In this document: positions 54,946 through 64,000 of the stretch, piece after piece
Position numbering within the stretch: the first letter of the stretch is position 1
How the letters are laid out: every line of letters starts with the position of its first letter
Assembly: GCF_024347455.1 (NCBI RefSeq)
Contig: NZ_AP025484.1
Location: forward strand, 372,001-436,000
Reading direction: 5' to 3'
Length of the DNA stretch: 64,000 bases
Source: Vibrio echinoideorum
GTDB taxonomy: Bacteria > Pseudomonadota > Gammaproteobacteria > Enterobacterales > Vibrionaceae
Translations under genes and position numbers: made by a program
Notes under the pieces: generated by a model
Told to the model about the DNA's origin: nothing
The model's input: only the letters and a program-made list of their open reading frames with translations
Databases searched by the model: none

Positions 54946-56603
54946 GTTCGCCAATCAATAAGCCGGTGAAATCGGCTCCCGCAGAAGATCAAGCACTGAG
55001 TCATTCAGCTGAAGGTTCATTGGACAGCCATGATTTACCTCATGATGATCACGACTCACATGCTGCTCCCAAAGGTTGGGCGCGTTGGCTTTACTCAACC
55101 AACCACAAAGACATAGGTACACTTTACCTTTGGTTTAGCTTTGCCATGTTCTTAACAGGCGGTGCCATGGCGATGGTGATCCGTGCGGAGTTATTCCAAC
55201 CGGGGTTACAGCTCGTTGAGCCAGACTTCTTTAATCAGATGACTACCGTTCACGGTTTAATAATGGTGTTTGGTGCCGTGATGCCTGCATTCACAGGTTT
55301 GGCTAACTGGATGATCCCAATGATGATTGGCGCTCCAGACATGGCGCTGCCGAGAATGAACAATCTCAGTTTCTGGATTCTACCTTTTGCTTTTCTAATC
55401 TTAATTGGTTCTTTGTTTACTGAGGGAGGCGGCCCGAGCTTTGGTTGGACATTTTATGCGCCGCTCTCGACAACTTATGGTCCAGATAGTACGGCGCTGT
55501 TTGTATTTTCTGTCCATATTATGGGGATCAGTTCGATCATGGGGGCGATCAACGTTATCGTAACCATAGTGAACATGCGCGCGCCGGGAATGACTTGGTT
55601 CAAGCTACCGATGTTCGTATGGACTTGGTTGATTACCGCTTTCTTATTGATAGCCGTGATGCCCGTGCTCGCGGGAGCCGTAACCATGGTACTGACGGAT
55701 AAGTACTTTGGGACGAGCTTTTTTGATGCTGCGGGAGGCGGGGATCCGGTGATGTTCCAGCATATATTCTGGTTCTTTGGACACCCTGAAGTATACATCA
55801 TGATTTTACCGTCTTTTGGTATTGTCTCTGCGATAATCCCGGCATTCAGTGGCAAGCGTTTATTTGGTTATCACTCGATGGTGTACGCAACATGCAGTAT
55901 CGCACTGCTGTCATTCTTAGTGTGGGCGCACCACATGTTCACTACCGGTATGCCAGTATTTGCCGAGCTTTTCTTCATGTATTGCACCATGTTGATCGCC
56001 GTGCCTACGGGAGTGAAGGTGTTTAACTGGGTGGCGACGATGTGGCGGGGTGCTTTGACCTTTGAAACACCAATGCTGTTTGCTATTGCCTTTATCGTTC
56101 TATTCACGATTGGTGGGCTATCTGGATTGATGCTCGCTATCGTACCTGCCGATTTCCAATACCACGATACCTACTTTGTTGTGGCTCACTTCCACTATGT
56201 TCTGGTGACAGGTGCTGTGTTCTCAATTATGGCCGCCGCCTATTATTGGTTACCGAAATGGACAGGGCATATGTACGACCACAAGCTCAGTCTGTGGCAT
56301 TTCTGGACATCGGTAGTATCGGTCAATGTGTTGTTTTTCCCAATGCACTTTTTAGGGTTAGCCGGAATGCCGCGTCGTATACCGGATTATGCGATTCAGT
56401 TTGCTGATGTTAACCAAGTCGTGTCGATAGGTGGCTTTGCCTTTGGTTTGTCTCAGTTGATCTTCTTATGGTTAGTTATCAAGTGTGTGAGAGGCGGGGA
56501 GACTGCGCCAAGCAAGCCTTGGGACCGAGCTGAAGGTCTAGAGTGGACAGTTCCTAGCCCTGCCCCTCACCACACCTTTACTCATCCACCTAAAGTTGAT
56601 TAA
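54942..56603 (+). CDS. coxA: Cytochrome c oxidase subunit I
   Basis: A 553-residue catalytic subunit with twelve transmembrane helices. It binds heme a, heme a3 and CuB: TTVHGLIMVFGAVMPAFTGLANWMIP holds the heme a His, FFGHPEVY is the CuB/cross-linked His-Tyr element, AHHMFTTG the CuB histidines, and VVAHFHYVL the heme ligands. The K- and D-channel residues in MRAPGMTWFKLP-adjacent helices look normal. The N-terminal 45 residues are a His- and Asp-rich cytoplasmic tail. It is coupled to coxB by a 4-bp overlap and followed by ctaG after 11 bp. Confidence 0.97.
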   Translation: MSSPINKPVKSAPAEDQALSHSAEGSLDSHDLPHDDHDSHAAPKGWARWLYSTNHKDIGTLYLWFSFAMFLTGGAMAMVIRAELFQPGLQLVEPDFFNQMTTVHGLIMVFGAVMPAFTGLANWMIPMMIGAPDMALPRMNNLSFWILPFAFLILIGSLFTEGGGPSFGWTFYAPLSTTYGPDSTALFVFSVHIMGISSIMGAINVIVTIVNMRAPGMTWFKLPMFVWTWLITAFLLIAVMPVLAGAVTMVLTDKYFGTSFFDAAGGGDPVMFQHIFWFFGHPEVYIMILPSFGIVSAIIPAFSGKRLFGYHSMVYATCSIALLSFLVWAHHMFTTGMPVFAELFFMYCTMLIAVPTGVKVFNWVATMWRGALTFETPMLFAIAFIVLFTIGGLSGLMLAIVPADFQYHDTYFVVAHFHYVLVTGAVFSIMAAAYYWLPKWTGHMYDHKLSLWHFWTSVVSVNVLFFPMHFLGLAGMPRRIPDYAIQFADVNQVVSIGGFAFGLSQLIFLWLVIKCVRGGETAPSKPWDRAEGLEWTVPSPAPHHTFTHPPKVD

Positions 56604-56614
56604 AGGGAAGAGCC

Positions 56615-57289
56615 ATGAGTGATAAACAAAGCGACCTAAATCAAGAGAAGCAGCAGCCAAAGCATCCGTCTAAGAAGCGATCGACTAAGAAGTTGACAGG
56701 TTATTTAGTATTGAGTGTGGTTGTGATGTTTGGTTTCGGCTTTGCTTTGGTGCCGCTCTACGATGTGATGTGTGATGCTTTGGGGATTAATGGCAAGACT
56801 AATAGCGTTTCTGTGGTTCAACCTCAAGGAATGCAGCCTGACTACTCTCGTACTGTTCGAGTGGAGTTCATGTCGCACATTAAGCCAGATATGCCTTGGA
56901 AATTTTCGCCTGAAGTTCGTGTTTTAGAGGTTCATCCCGGTGAGGTGGTTCAAACTAACTACATTGCCAAAAATCTTTCTGGATCCTCATTGGTTGGCCA
57001 AGCTGTACCATCGGTTTCTCCAGGTATGGGGGCAACTTACTTCAATAAGATGGAATGCTTTTGCTTTAATCAGCAGCCATTGGACGGACACAAAACCGCT
57101 GAAATGGGGTTGATATTTTACATTGAGCCCGATATTCCAGAATCGATACATACGCTTACGCTCTCTTACACGTTGTTTAACATCACGAGTCAGGTGAGTG
57201 GAGAGGCAAGTAAGCCTGAAGTGAGTACATCAACATCGAGCACACTAAAATCTGGCTCACCAAAAGCGAGCGCACTCGCAAGTAACTAG
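56615..57289 (+). CDS. ctaG: Cytochrome c oxidase assembly protein CtaG/Cox11
   Basis: A 224-residue copper chaperone that delivers copper to CuB of subunit I. It has one transmembrane helix (about 30-50), the mark PLYDVMCDALG, and the copper-binding Cys in NKMECFCFNQQPL. The C-terminal 30 residues are a Ser/Ala-rich tail not typical of the family. It is 11 bp after coxA and 38 bp before coxC. The ribosome site is AAGGGAAGAG. Confidence 0.95.
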   Translation: MSDKQSDLNQEKQQPKHPSKKRSTKKLTGYLVLSVVVMFGFGFALVPLYDVMCDALGINGKTNSVSVVQPQGMQPDYSRTVRVEFMSHIKPDMPWKFSPEVRVLEVHPGEVVQTNYIAKNLSGSSLVGQAVPSVSPGMGATYFNKMECFCFNQQPLDGHKTAEMGLIFYIEPDIPESIHTLTLSYTLFNITSQVSGEASKPEVSTSTSSTLKSGSPKASALASN

Positions 57290-57327
57290 GGATTTACAGA
57301 ACCAGTATCAACATAAGGAGTTGAGCG

Positions 57328-58212
57328 ATGAGTTCTAAAAAGGAAGTTTATTTCGTTCCACATCAAAGCCACTGGCCATTGGTGGGTGCCGTTGCATTGT
57401 TTTTGGTCGCGGTTGGGGCCGGTTTAACGGTGCAAAACATGGGTACCGATGCGGCTGGTGGTGTGTTTGGAAAAGCAGTGCTGTTAGTTGGGTTTTGTGT
57501 GTTGCTTTACATGCTCGCAGGTTGGTTTAGCAATGTGATCACCGAATCGCTAAGCGGCCTCTATTCTGAGCAGATATCTCGTTCGTTTCGACAAGGTATG
57601 AGCTGGTTCATCTTCTCTGAAATTATGTTTTTCGGTGCTTTCTTTGGCGCACTTTTTTATGCTCGTATGATTTCTGTGCCTTGGATTGGTGGCGCAGGTA
57701 ACAATGCAATGACTCACGAAGTGCTGTGGCCGATGTTTCAGTCGATATGGCCGCTGACCATCACTCCAGATGGTGTGACGACGCAAGCAATGCCTTGGCA
57801 AGGTATTCCGCTAAAGAACACCATTATCCTACTGCTTTCCTCTGTGACGCTGCACATGGCACATATCAGTCTTGAACAAAATAAGCGTATGGCTTTGATC
57901 GTGTGGTTAGAGATAACCATTGTTCTGGCTGGCTTCTTCCTGTTCTTCCAAGTTGAAGAGTACCTTCACGCTTATCAAGAGATGGGGCTGACGCTTCAAT
58001 CCGGCATCTACGGCAATACCTTCTTCTTACTGACCGGATTCCATGGTTTGCATGTGTGTTTAGGAACGATTTTTTTGATTGTGTTACTGGCGAGAGTTGC
58101 GAAGGACCACTTCACTCCGAAAGACCACTTTGCGTTCCAAGCGGGCAGTTGGTATTGGCACTTTGTCGATGTGGTTTGGTTAGGTCTGTTTGTGTTTGTT
58201 TATGTGCTCTAA
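57328..58212 (+). CDS. coxC: Cytochrome c oxidase subunit III
   Basis: A 294-residue subunit with seven transmembrane helices, which stabilises the oxidase and its proton uptake. Recognisable parts are YFVPHQSHWPLVGA, FSEIMFFGAFFGALFYAR, GFHGLHVCLGTIFL and AGSWYWHFVDVVWLGLFVFVYVL. The ribosome site AAGGAG is strong. The next gene in this direction, SURF1, begins 270 bp downstream; a DUF2909 gene lies between on the other strand. Confidence 0.96.
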   Translation: MSSKKEVYFVPHQSHWPLVGAVALFLVAVGAGLTVQNMGTDAAGGVFGKAVLLVGFCVLLYMLAGWFSNVITESLSGLYSEQISRSFRQGMSWFIFSEIMFFGAFFGALFYARMISVPWIGGAGNNAMTHEVLWPMFQSIWPLTITPDGVTTQAMPWQGIPLKNTIILLLSSVTLHMAHISLEQNKRMALIVWLEITIVLAGFFLFFQVEEYLHAYQEMGLTLQSGIYGNTFFLLTGFHGLHVCLGTIFLIVLLARVAKDHFTPKDHFAFQAGSWYWHFVDVVWLGLFVFVYVL

Positions 58213-58249
58213 CGAAATATATCGGTCTAGCTGTTAGGTTTGTATGGGC

Positions 58250-58480
58250 TTAATAAGGGCGAGGGTTGGGAGTTATCATTCCTGAACCTAACGCCAGTAA
58301 TAACAGTAGCACGACAACGGCTGACCACATGACTCGACGACCCAAGAAGTGACTCAGTCTTTTGCCATTGTGTTTACCTGAGGCGATTTGGATTAGCCCT
58401 TTCATCAGGTTGAAAGCGATAAAAAACAGCAAAGCGACCAATACAATTTTAAACAACAACACAAAGGTAGATGACGCCAT
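58250..58480 (-). CDS. DUF2909 family twin-helix membrane protein
   Basis: A 76-residue protein with two hydrophobic segments (about 5-26 and 50-68) joined by KGLIQIASGKHNGKRLSHFLGRRV. It fits DUF2909, found in cytochrome oxidase loci of gammaproteobacteria, where its role is unknown. The frame is open for 35 codons further upstream, but those overlap SURF1 and look non-coding; the ATG at 58480 matches the family start MASSTFVLLFK. Its first base is 2 bp from the first base of SURF1 on the other strand. Confidence 0.75.
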   Translation of the reverse strand: MASSTFVLLFKIVLVALLFFIAFNLMKGLIQIASGKHNGKRLSHFLGRRVMWSAVVVLLLLLALGSGMITPNPRPY

Positions 58481-58481
58481 A

Positions 58482-59309
58482 GTGATAACTCCAAACCGAT
58501 TGATTGATGATGAACACAAGTTCCGCAGTAAAGGTTTTTGGATAGCGGTTGTTTTAACTGTGGTTTCAGTCGGCATTTTAATCAAGTTGGGTTTGTGGCA
58601 GTTAGACAGAGGTAACGAGAAACTACGTTATGAACAGCAGCTATCAGAAAGAGCGCAGCAATCACCTAGGTCATTGGATGGGGTTATCTCTGAATTGCAG
58701 AACTCGCGTACACAAGCGCAAGATTTATCTGAACAGCAGTCTTTAAATGGTTTGAAGGTTGACGTGACATTGGAAACATCAAGTGGTTTGGTGATCTTGT
58801 TAGACAACCAGATTAACCAAGGAGCGGTGGGGTATGTGATTTACATGTTGGGGGAAGTTCAAGGCCAAGGAAAGCAGTTCTTGCACAAACATCAACTACT
58901 GATAGACCTTGGGTTTGTTGTGGCAAGCCGTGACAGAAGAGAGCTTCCACAGCTAGGAAATATCACATTACCAATCAATATGTCAGGGCGTTTGTACACT
59001 CGTTCGGTGAACCCTCTAAGTCATGAGTTGGCTTTAGAAAACACAACGCCTAAAAGAATTCAAAACATCAACATCACAGCGTTATCAGAGTATACAGGGC
59101 AAGAAGTGCTGCCCTTTGTCTTCCAACCGCAAAGCTTAGAATCGTGGCCTTATGAGTTGTTGTGGCGACCAACGGCTATGAGATCTGAAAAGCACTTCGG
59201 TTACTCATTTCAATGGTTTGTAATGGCAGCGGTACTTTTGTTTTTGATGTTGTTAATTGGCTATCGGTACCTAAAAGCGACACCTATCACGGAGAACAAC
59301 GATGGATAA
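58482..59309 (+). CDS. SURF1 family cytochrome oxidase biogenesis protein
   Basis: A 275-residue inner-membrane protein with helices near residues 22-40 and 245-262 and a periplasmic domain. Family marks are LGLWQLDRGNEKL, VILLDNQINQGAVGYVIY, and the C-terminal PYELLWRPTAMRSEKHFGYSFQWF. It helps insert heme a into subunit I. The frame is open from 58362, but the GTG at 58482 gives the usual N-terminus (MITPNRLIDDEHKFRSKGFW). It overlaps the SCO-like gene by 8 bp. Confidence 0.9.
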   Translation: MITPNRLIDDEHKFRSKGFWIAVVLTVVSVGILIKLGLWQLDRGNEKLRYEQQLSERAQQSPRSLDGVISELQNSRTQAQDLSEQQSLNGLKVDVTLETSSGLVILLDNQINQGAVGYVIYMLGEVQGQGKQFLHKHQLLIDLGFVVASRDRRELPQLGNITLPINMSGRLYTRSVNPLSHELALENTTPKRIQNINITALSEYTGQEVLPFVFQPQSLESWPYELLWRPTAMRSEKHFGYSFQWFVMAAVLLFLMLLIGYRYLKATPITENNDG

Positions 59310-59910
59310 ATCTCAAGCACAAGTGAACAGGGAAAGTACCGATGCAAACATGGTTGAGTTTAAAAAGCGTCGCACTAAGGGGCGTTTAGTATTAATCGGA
59401 TTGGTTCTAATTTTTGCTCTGCCAGCGATTATCGCCAAAACCGTATTGGAACAGAGCTGGTATACGTCAGGAGTAACCAACTCAGGAGAATTGATTGAAC
59501 CAAGGGTCACGCTGAAAGATTTTGGCGTAACGGTACCCATGGCTGGAGAGGGTTGGTTAGTAGGTTATATCGCCCCTACAGAGTGCGAAAGCTTGTGTGA
59601 ACAACAGCTTCATTATTTGAATCAAAGCTACTTAGCGTTAGGGAAAAACAAAGAAAGAGTGACCGCTGTTGTTTTCGTCTCAGAAGGTAACTCGTTGTCG
59701 GGGGCGCTCAACAAGCCTGATTTGTCGTTTTTAGCTGGTGGTGATCAATTAAGTACTGAGTTTGCGCCTGCTTCAATCGTCATTATCGATCCTCTTGGGC
59801 AACTGGTGATGGAATATAAGAGCGTTTCGGACTCTTCGGAGTTAGTCAGCCAATCGAAAGGCATGATTCATGATTTACGAAAACTACTCAAGCTGTCGAG
59901 AGTGGGGTAA
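59302..59910 (+). CDS. SCO-like membrane protein of the oxidase cluster
   Basis: A 202-residue protein with one membrane helix (about 30-48) and a periplasmic thioredoxin-like domain. A CESLC (CxxxC) sits in the position of the copper-binding CxxxC of Sco1, after WLVGYIAPTE. I do not see the distal conserved His of SCO proteins; the region reads ASIVIIDPLGQLVMEY. It may be a degenerate SCO or a thiol-disulfide protein for the CuA site. It is translationally coupled to SURF1 and precedes ctaA by 47 bp. The name is by position and motif only. Confidence 0.7.
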   Translation: MDKSQAQVNRESTDANMVEFKKRRTKGRLVLIGLVLIFALPAIIAKTVLEQSWYTSGVTNSGELIEPRVTLKDFGVTVPMAGEGWLVGYIAPTECESLCEQQLHYLNQSYLALGKNKERVTAVVFVSEGNSLSGALNKPDLSFLAGGDQLSTEFAPASIVIIDPLGQLVMEYKSVSDSSELVSQSKGMIHDLRKLLKLSRVG

Positions 59911-59957
59911 TGGCGAGTAATCATTAGGTGTTGATGGTTCGTATAGGGAGATAAGCG

Positions 59958-61013
59958 ATGCAAAAAGGAGCTCCAAAGTTACTCATGTTTATTATGAGAG
60001 TGACTATCTTGCTAACTCTGACTGTTATTGTGCTCGGTGCTTACACGCGTTTGTCTGATGCTGGTCTTGGTTGTCCAGATTGGCCGGGATGTTATGGCAA
60101 GATCACCGTGCCTTCCGATGCATTAGCGGTGAATGAAGCGAATCTACAATTTCCAGAACGAGTGCTTGAAGCTGAAAAAGCCTGGATCGAGATGGTACAT
60201 CGCTACTTTGCAGGATCGTTAGGAATTCTTATCTTCGTGGTCGTTACTTGGTGTATCCAGAAAAACATTTCACCGATGGGCCTTCCCCTAGTTATCTCCG
60301 CAACTGTGATCTTTCAAGCTTTGCTTGGAATGTGGACGGTGACTCTCAAGTTGATGCCCGTTGTCGTTATGGCGCATTTGATGGGTGGTTTTACGTTGCT
60401 GTCCCTTCTTTGCTTGCTCTATTGCCGTTTATCCAATATTCAGAGCCGTTTTAGTGGACCTGTTTATCCGTCAAAACTTAAAGCTTGGGCGCTGCTTGGG
60501 TTGATAGTGGTCGTTGGGCAGATCTTGTTAGGTGGGTGGACGTCATCCAACTATGCCGCTCTTGTGTGTACGCAATTACCCATTTGTGAAGGGAACTGGA
60601 CAAGTTATCTCGATTTCAAAAATGCTTTCGATTTTGCTCAACACGGACATGATAATTATGAGTTTGGTGTGTTGGAGTATCCAGCAAGACTTACCATACA
60701 TGTCATGCATCGTTTTGGCGCTATTGTTGCCACATTAACTGTGTTGATGATTGTGTATCAACTTTGGAAGTTGGGTAAAGCACCTCAACAGAAGCTGAGT
60801 ATCATTGTTGCGATGGTGTTGTTTGCTCAAGTCAGTTTGGGGATTAGCAATGTCTTGTTCCACCTGCCGATATCCGTTGCGGTTTTGCATAACCTAATGG
60901 CGGCAATGTTGCTTGTGAGTATGGTTGTGACTAACTTTGTGGTGTGGCAGTACAAACCAAGCGAGTGTTTGGCTAAGAACAATGTATTACAAGGAGGTAA
61001 TCATGGTCAGTAG
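59958..61013 (+). CDS. ctaA: Heme A synthase, COX15/CtaA
   Basis: A 351-residue membrane enzyme that oxidises heme O to heme A. It has eight hydrophobic segments and conserved parts [34 protein letters not shown] (heme His), [23 protein letters not shown], and [19 protein letters not shown] (heme His). The Cys pairs near residues 35-40 and 200-210 are typical. It overlaps cyoE by 11 bp. The ribosome site is AGGGAG. Confidence 0.95.
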   Translation: MQKGAPKLLMFIMRVTILLTLTVIVLGAYTRLSDAGLGCPDWPGCYGKITVPSDALAVNEANLQFPERVLEAEKAWIEMVHRYFAGSLGILIFVVVTWCIQKNISPMGLPLVISATVIFQALLGMWTVTLKLMPVVVMAHLMGGFTLLSLLCLLYCRLSNIQSRFSGPVYPSKLKAWALLGLIVVVGQILLGGWTSSNYAALVCTQLPICEGNWTSYLDFKNAFDFAQHGHDNYEFGVLEYPARLTIHVMHRFGAIVATLTVLMIVYQLWKLGKAPQQKLSIIVAMVLFAQVSLGISNVLFHLPISVAVLHNLMAAMLLVSMVVTNFVVWQYKPSECLAKNNVLQGGNHGQ

Positions 61014-61995
61014 AACGTCGACACAAAATAGAGTGATGGTTCAAGGTGGAGCATCAAGCAATGAAAGTGCGACCAATCATAGAATTTCTTCAGGAAACGA
61101 AGTGGTTTCAACAAGTGATTTGGTCTCGAAAAGTAAAGCAACTTGGAAGGTTTATTTAACGCTGACTAAACCCAAGGTAGTGGCTTTGATGCTGCTGACG
61201 GCATTGGTTGGTATGTGTTTAGCGGTACCCAATGGATTGCCCTTACAACAAACTCTGTTCGGAATGATTGGGATAGGGCTGATGGCCGGTTCGGCAGCTG
61301 CTTTTAATCATTTGATCGATAAAAAGATCGATGGGCAAATGACTCGCACTAATCGACGACCTTTACCGTCGGGTGAACTGAGTAGTGTGCGTGTGTTCAG
61401 TTTTGCGTCTGGTATTGGCTTACTTGGTTTTGTCACGCTAGTGGTGTGGGTCAATCAACTCACAGCTTGGTTAACTTTCGCGAGCTTATTAGGTTACGCG
61501 GTGATTTATACCATGTATTTGAAACGAGCGACGCCGCAAAACATCGTGATAGCCGGAATTGCTGGCGCTATGCCACCCTTATTAGGCTGGACGGCCGTAA
61601 CCAATGAACTGCATTCAAACGCTTGGTTGTTGGTGATGATCATCTTTATCTGGACGCCTCCTCACTTCTGGGCATTGGCAATTCATCGTCGTGATGAATA
61701 CGCTAAGGTGAACATTCCGATGTTACCTGTGACCCATGGTATTGCTTACACTAAAACATCGATTCTGCTCTATACCTTGCTGCTAAGCATCGTATGTATA
61801 TTGCCAGTGTTGGTCGGCATGAGTAGCTGGATATATTTGAGCGCTTCTTTGGTGCTAAACGGCGGGTTTGTTTATCACGCTTGGGTACTTAAATATCGTG
61901 ACGAGCCTAATATTGCGATGAAGACCTTTAAGTTCTCCATTTATCATCTCATGATCTTGTTTGTTGCTCTGTTGGCGGATCACTATCTACTTTGA
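61003..61995 (+). CDS. cyoE: Protoheme IX farnesyltransferase
   Basis: A 330-residue enzyme that adds a farnesyl group to heme b to make heme O, the substrate of CtaA. The prenyl-diphosphate motif is [26 protein letters not shown] and the second aspartate region is [16 protein letters not shown]. About nine membrane helices are present. The frame is open from 60937, but the ATG at 61003 has the strong GGAGG site and gives the normal length. The first 40 residues are a Ser/Asn-rich extension not needed by the family. A bidirectional terminator follows. Confidence 0.95.
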   Translation: MVSRTSTQNRVMVQGGASSNESATNHRISSGNEVVSTSDLVSKSKATWKVYLTLTKPKVVALMLLTALVGMCLAVPNGLPLQQTLFGMIGIGLMAGSAAAFNHLIDKKIDGQMTRTNRRPLPSGELSSVRVFSFASGIGLLGFVTLVVWVNQLTAWLTFASLLGYAVIYTMYLKRATPQNIVIAGIAGAMPPLLGWTAVTNELHSNAWLLVMIIFIWTPPHFWALAIHRRDEYAKVNIPMLPVTHGIAYTKTSILLYTLLLSIVCILPVLVGMSSWIYLSASLVLNGGFVYHAWVLKYRDEPNIAMKTFKFSIYHLMILFVALLADHYLL

Positions 61996-62025
61996 TAACT
62001 GATGCTTCAGCTGTTACAGAATAAG

Positions 62026-62053
62026 AAAACGGATGCGCTAGGCATCCGTTTTT
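62026..62053. terminator. Bidirectional terminator
   Basis: AAAACGGATGC and GCATCCGTTTT form a perfect 11-bp stem with a 5-base loop and T runs both ways, between convergent cyoE and gbpA. Confidence 0.93.
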
Positions 62054-62106
62054 GTTTTGCTGATTACTAGAGCGTACCTACTAGAAAGTAAGTAACTGGC
62101 TAGTAA

Positions 62107-63573
62107 TTAGTCCACTTTGTTCCAAGCATCTTGCCAGTGTGAACCAACACCTGGTTCGTACTGAGTTGCTGTTGGAGCCCATTGAACACAGTAACCAGAG
62201 TATGGGAACTCTTTACACTGATAAACGCCGCCGTCGCTGCTCAGTACCTTAGTACCTGCTGTGTAAGACTCAATGCTTTCTGGGAACACGAAGTCGTAGT
62301 CGCCTGTTGGTGGCGGTGTTTGCTCGTCCATTAGATGGAAATCAAGCGTGTTCTGATCTACTAGGTTACCTTGGTCATCTTTCGTCACGACCACAAGCAT
62401 GTGGTGGCCTGGTTCCGACTTAGATAGAGTGAGTTGAACATCTTCAACTTGTCCATCTGATAACTCAGATTTCTGAGATGCAAGTGCTTCACGGTGATGG
62501 TTGTAAACGGTCAGTTCTGCTTGAATATCGCCAGTTGCTGCTAATGTAAGATCAAGCTGTGTAGGTTGGTTTTCATCAATAACATACTCAGACTCTAGGC
62601 CTGTGACTTCTAACTCATGATCTGGCTCTGGAGTATCAATCTTGTAACCGATCTCTACGCTCTTAAAGCCTGAACCTGATTTTAGATAAACAGGGTTCGT
62701 GCCGTACACTGGCGCGAAATCGTTTTGATCGTTTAACTGGCCCGCTTTGATTTGCGTTTGCTCTTGATTGATCTTAGAAGCAAGCGCGTAAGACCAGTTG
62801 TTTGCTTTACCTTGCTCGTTGCTCTCAATCACTAGCTCTGTACTGTATGAAGCGTTCTCACCAGATTGGTCGAATACGCGAGTGTAAACAGCGTCACCTA
62901 CATTCAGGTTTTGCGTTGGGTTGATTTGACCGCCTTGATCCCAATCAGGAATGATAGGGCCGTCGCCATCAAACTTCACATCGATAACATTGTAGAAAGC
63001 CGCAGCAGTGTCACCTACATCCCATACCGCAAGGATCACTTGATAACCTTCACGCTCTGGTACATTACACAAGTGGCTGACTTGCATCGGTGGTTGTTCC
63101 ATATTGCCTTCAACGACGCAGAATGGCGTTAAATCAAAAGAACTGCGTGCCAAAGGTTGGTTTGGGTTCCAATCTGGTTGAGTAATGTAATATTTCCAAT
63201 CACGGGTTTTGTGGTTCGCTGTGAACGTCCACTCAAAGTACTGAGATCCAGATTTGATAGGGCGCTTAACCCAGCGGTCTGCGGTTTGCTCGTCTAGCGC
63301 TGCCGCTAAAGAAGATTGTGCACTAGCGATTTTTCCATCGGCAGGGCCGCTTTCAGGAAAGCCCTCAGGGCCTTCTACACTTTGTGGTTCATATTGAATA
63401 CCACCACAGCCTGTGTTTTTTTGTTGTGTATCACTCGCTGGGAATTTACACAACGCGACACGGCTTTCTGCTACGCCATTATCGTATGCCGAGACATAAC
63501 CGTGACCGAAGCTTGCTCCACTGACACTAAGTAGCGATAGCGCGATGAGCGATTTTTTTGGGAGTTGTTTCAT
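62107..63573 (-). CDS. gbpA: GbpA chitin-binding lytic polysaccharide monooxygenase
   Basis: A 488-residue secreted colonisation factor. The signal peptide ends at SFG, exposing His24 (HGYVSAYDN), the first copper ligand of the AA10 monooxygenase domain (about 24-205). This domain includes [11 protein letters not shown] and [31 protein letters not shown]. Two middle domains (about 210-315 and 320-415) and a C-terminal chitin-binding domain of the CBM5/12-type ([35 protein letters not shown]) follow, as in V. cholerae GbpA of 485 residues. It cuts and binds chitin and N-acetylglucosamine surfaces. A c-di-GMP riboswitch lies in its leader. Confidence 0.95.
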   Translation of the reverse strand: MKQLPKKSLIALSLLSVSGASFGHGYVSAYDNGVAESRVALCKFPASDTQQKNTGCGGIQYEPQSVEGPEGFPESGPADGKIASAQSSLAAALDEQTADRWVKRPIKSGSQYFEWTFTANHKTRDWKYYITQPDWNPNQPLARSSFDLTPFCVVEGNMEQPPMQVSHLCNVPEREGYQVILAVWDVGDTAAAFYNVIDVKFDGDGPIIPDWDQGGQINPTQNLNVGDAVYTRVFDQSGENASYSTELVIESNEQGKANNWSYALASKINQEQTQIKAGQLNDQNDFAPVYGTNPVYLKSGSGFKSVEIGYKIDTPEPDHELEVTGLESEYVIDENQPTQLDLTLAATGDIQAELTVYNHHREALASQKSELSDGQVEDVQLTLSKSEPGHHMLVVVTKDDQGNLVDQNTLDFHLMDEQTPPPTGDYDFVFPESIESYTAGTKVLSSDGGVYQCKEFPYSGYCVQWAPTATQYEPGVGSHWQDAWNKVD

Positions 63574-63644
63574 TATTTGTCCTTACTGTATTTGGCCGAC
63601 AAAAAAGAGAACACTCCGGCATGCATTTACACTTAAATTCTATT

Positions 63645-63734
63645 AAGTGGCGGCCCCGCTATCATAGACAGAATATATGTCGACAGACCGGTGGCTTTGC
63701 GTCCTATTCTTTCAAATAGTTTGCCAGAAGTGAG
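63645..63734 (-). ncRNA. Cyclic di-GMP-I (GEMM) riboswitch of gbpA
   Basis: On the minus strand the leader has CTATTTGAAAGAATAG (P2 stem with a GAAA tetraloop), the invariant GGACGCAAAGCC, then CCGGTC and the closing segment TAGCGGGGCC. These are the GEMM-I aptamer elements in correct order and match, from memory, the V. cholerae Vc1 and Vc2 riboswitches; Vc1 also precedes gbpA. About 70 nt follow before the gbpA ATG, with the hairpin CACTTAA-TTAAGTG (63630-63649) and a later GCCG...CGGC pair that may form the switch. The direction of control is not shown by the sequence. Confidence 0.9.
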
Positions 63735-64000
63735 TTTGAGCAAACGAAATGTAGCCAACAGCTTTTATAAATGCGACACAATAGATTTAAATGTGGAATG
63801 CTAATCTCGAACTTATAATTCTTAATACAAATTAACTTGCCATATGTGTTCCTAGGTAACATATAAACAATTGATATAAATAAAGAAAGTAATTGCTCTA
63901 ATTGTTTCTGTGAATGATTAATGGTTATTATTCTTTGTTCCGTTCACCGATTGAGCGCATATCAAAACCAAACCTTTGGTTTCCACTAACCGAACGCTGA
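63735..64000. other. gbpA promoter region, window end
   Basis: AT-rich DNA upstream of the riboswitch. It should contain the gbpA promoter on the minus strand. No gene is seen up to the window edge. Confidence 0.5.

Noticed and set aside
58481..58585. Longer DUF2909 frame on the minus strand
   Set aside because: It would overlap SURF1 coding sequence and does not fit the family start at MASSTFV.

Overview
The window looks like chromosomal DNA of a marine Vibrio, probably of the Splendidus or Harveyi type. The evidence is two Qrr-type quorum-sensing small RNA genes with sigma-54/LuxO control sequences, an AI-2 receptor operon (luxPQ), a GbpA chitin-binding protein with a c-di-GMP riboswitch, Vibrio-type small conserved proteins, and a moderate, uniform base composition. 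No rRNA, tRNA, CRISPR array or prophage was seen. The only mobile element recognised is one complete IS66-family insertion sequence.

Layout. 1-2310: the end of an OmpR-type response regulator, its histidine kinase and a methyltransferase. 2453-7025: a secreted protein of unknown function, a CHASE-GGDEF diguanylate cyclase and an RhlE-like DEAD-box helicase. 7318-15303: a block bounded by two convergently transcribed qrr genes (7432-7540 plus, 15060-15168 minus). It contains an XRE/ScfR-type regulator, a free-standing malate-synthase-G-like domain protein, a second diguanylate cyclase, a cold-shock protein and codBA. 15467-26782: transporters and regulators, namely an HlyD-type membrane fusion pair, AraC, a urea transporter, a flavin-binding protein divergent from a MocR regulator broken by an in-frame TAG, YjeH-AsnC, LysR, LysE and a lipoprotein hydrolase. 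27052-29915: hcp-hcr behind a sigma-54 promoter with NorR-like sites. 30179-38181: an N-terminally extended GAPDH, a hybrid kinase, a small membrane protein with a Fur-like box, an M15 peptidase, DUF496, YceH and a GIY-YIG protein. 38489-42153: luxPQ. 42405-45447: a PilZ gene split by the IS66 element, with an 8-bp target duplication. 45637-53168: HopJ-like, DUF1289, YegD, a porin, FAA hydrolase, LysE and a phospho-sugar mutase. 53677-61995: a caa3-type cytochrome c oxidase cluster (coxB, coxA, ctaG, coxC, SURF1, a SCO-like protein, ctaA, cyoE) with a DUF2909 gene on the opposite strand. 62107-63734: gbpA and its riboswitch.

Two regulatory themes connect the genes. In quorum sensing, LuxPQ is the known input to LuxU-LuxO, and the two Qrr RNAs are the known LuxO outputs; LuxU, LuxO and LuxR are not in the window. 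In c-di-GMP signalling, two GGDEF proteins can make the messenger, the gbpA riboswitch can read it, and a PilZ receptor gene has been destroyed by the IS66 insertion. Short tandem repeats of 6 to 18 bp follow many gene ends and are a striking local habit of this genome.
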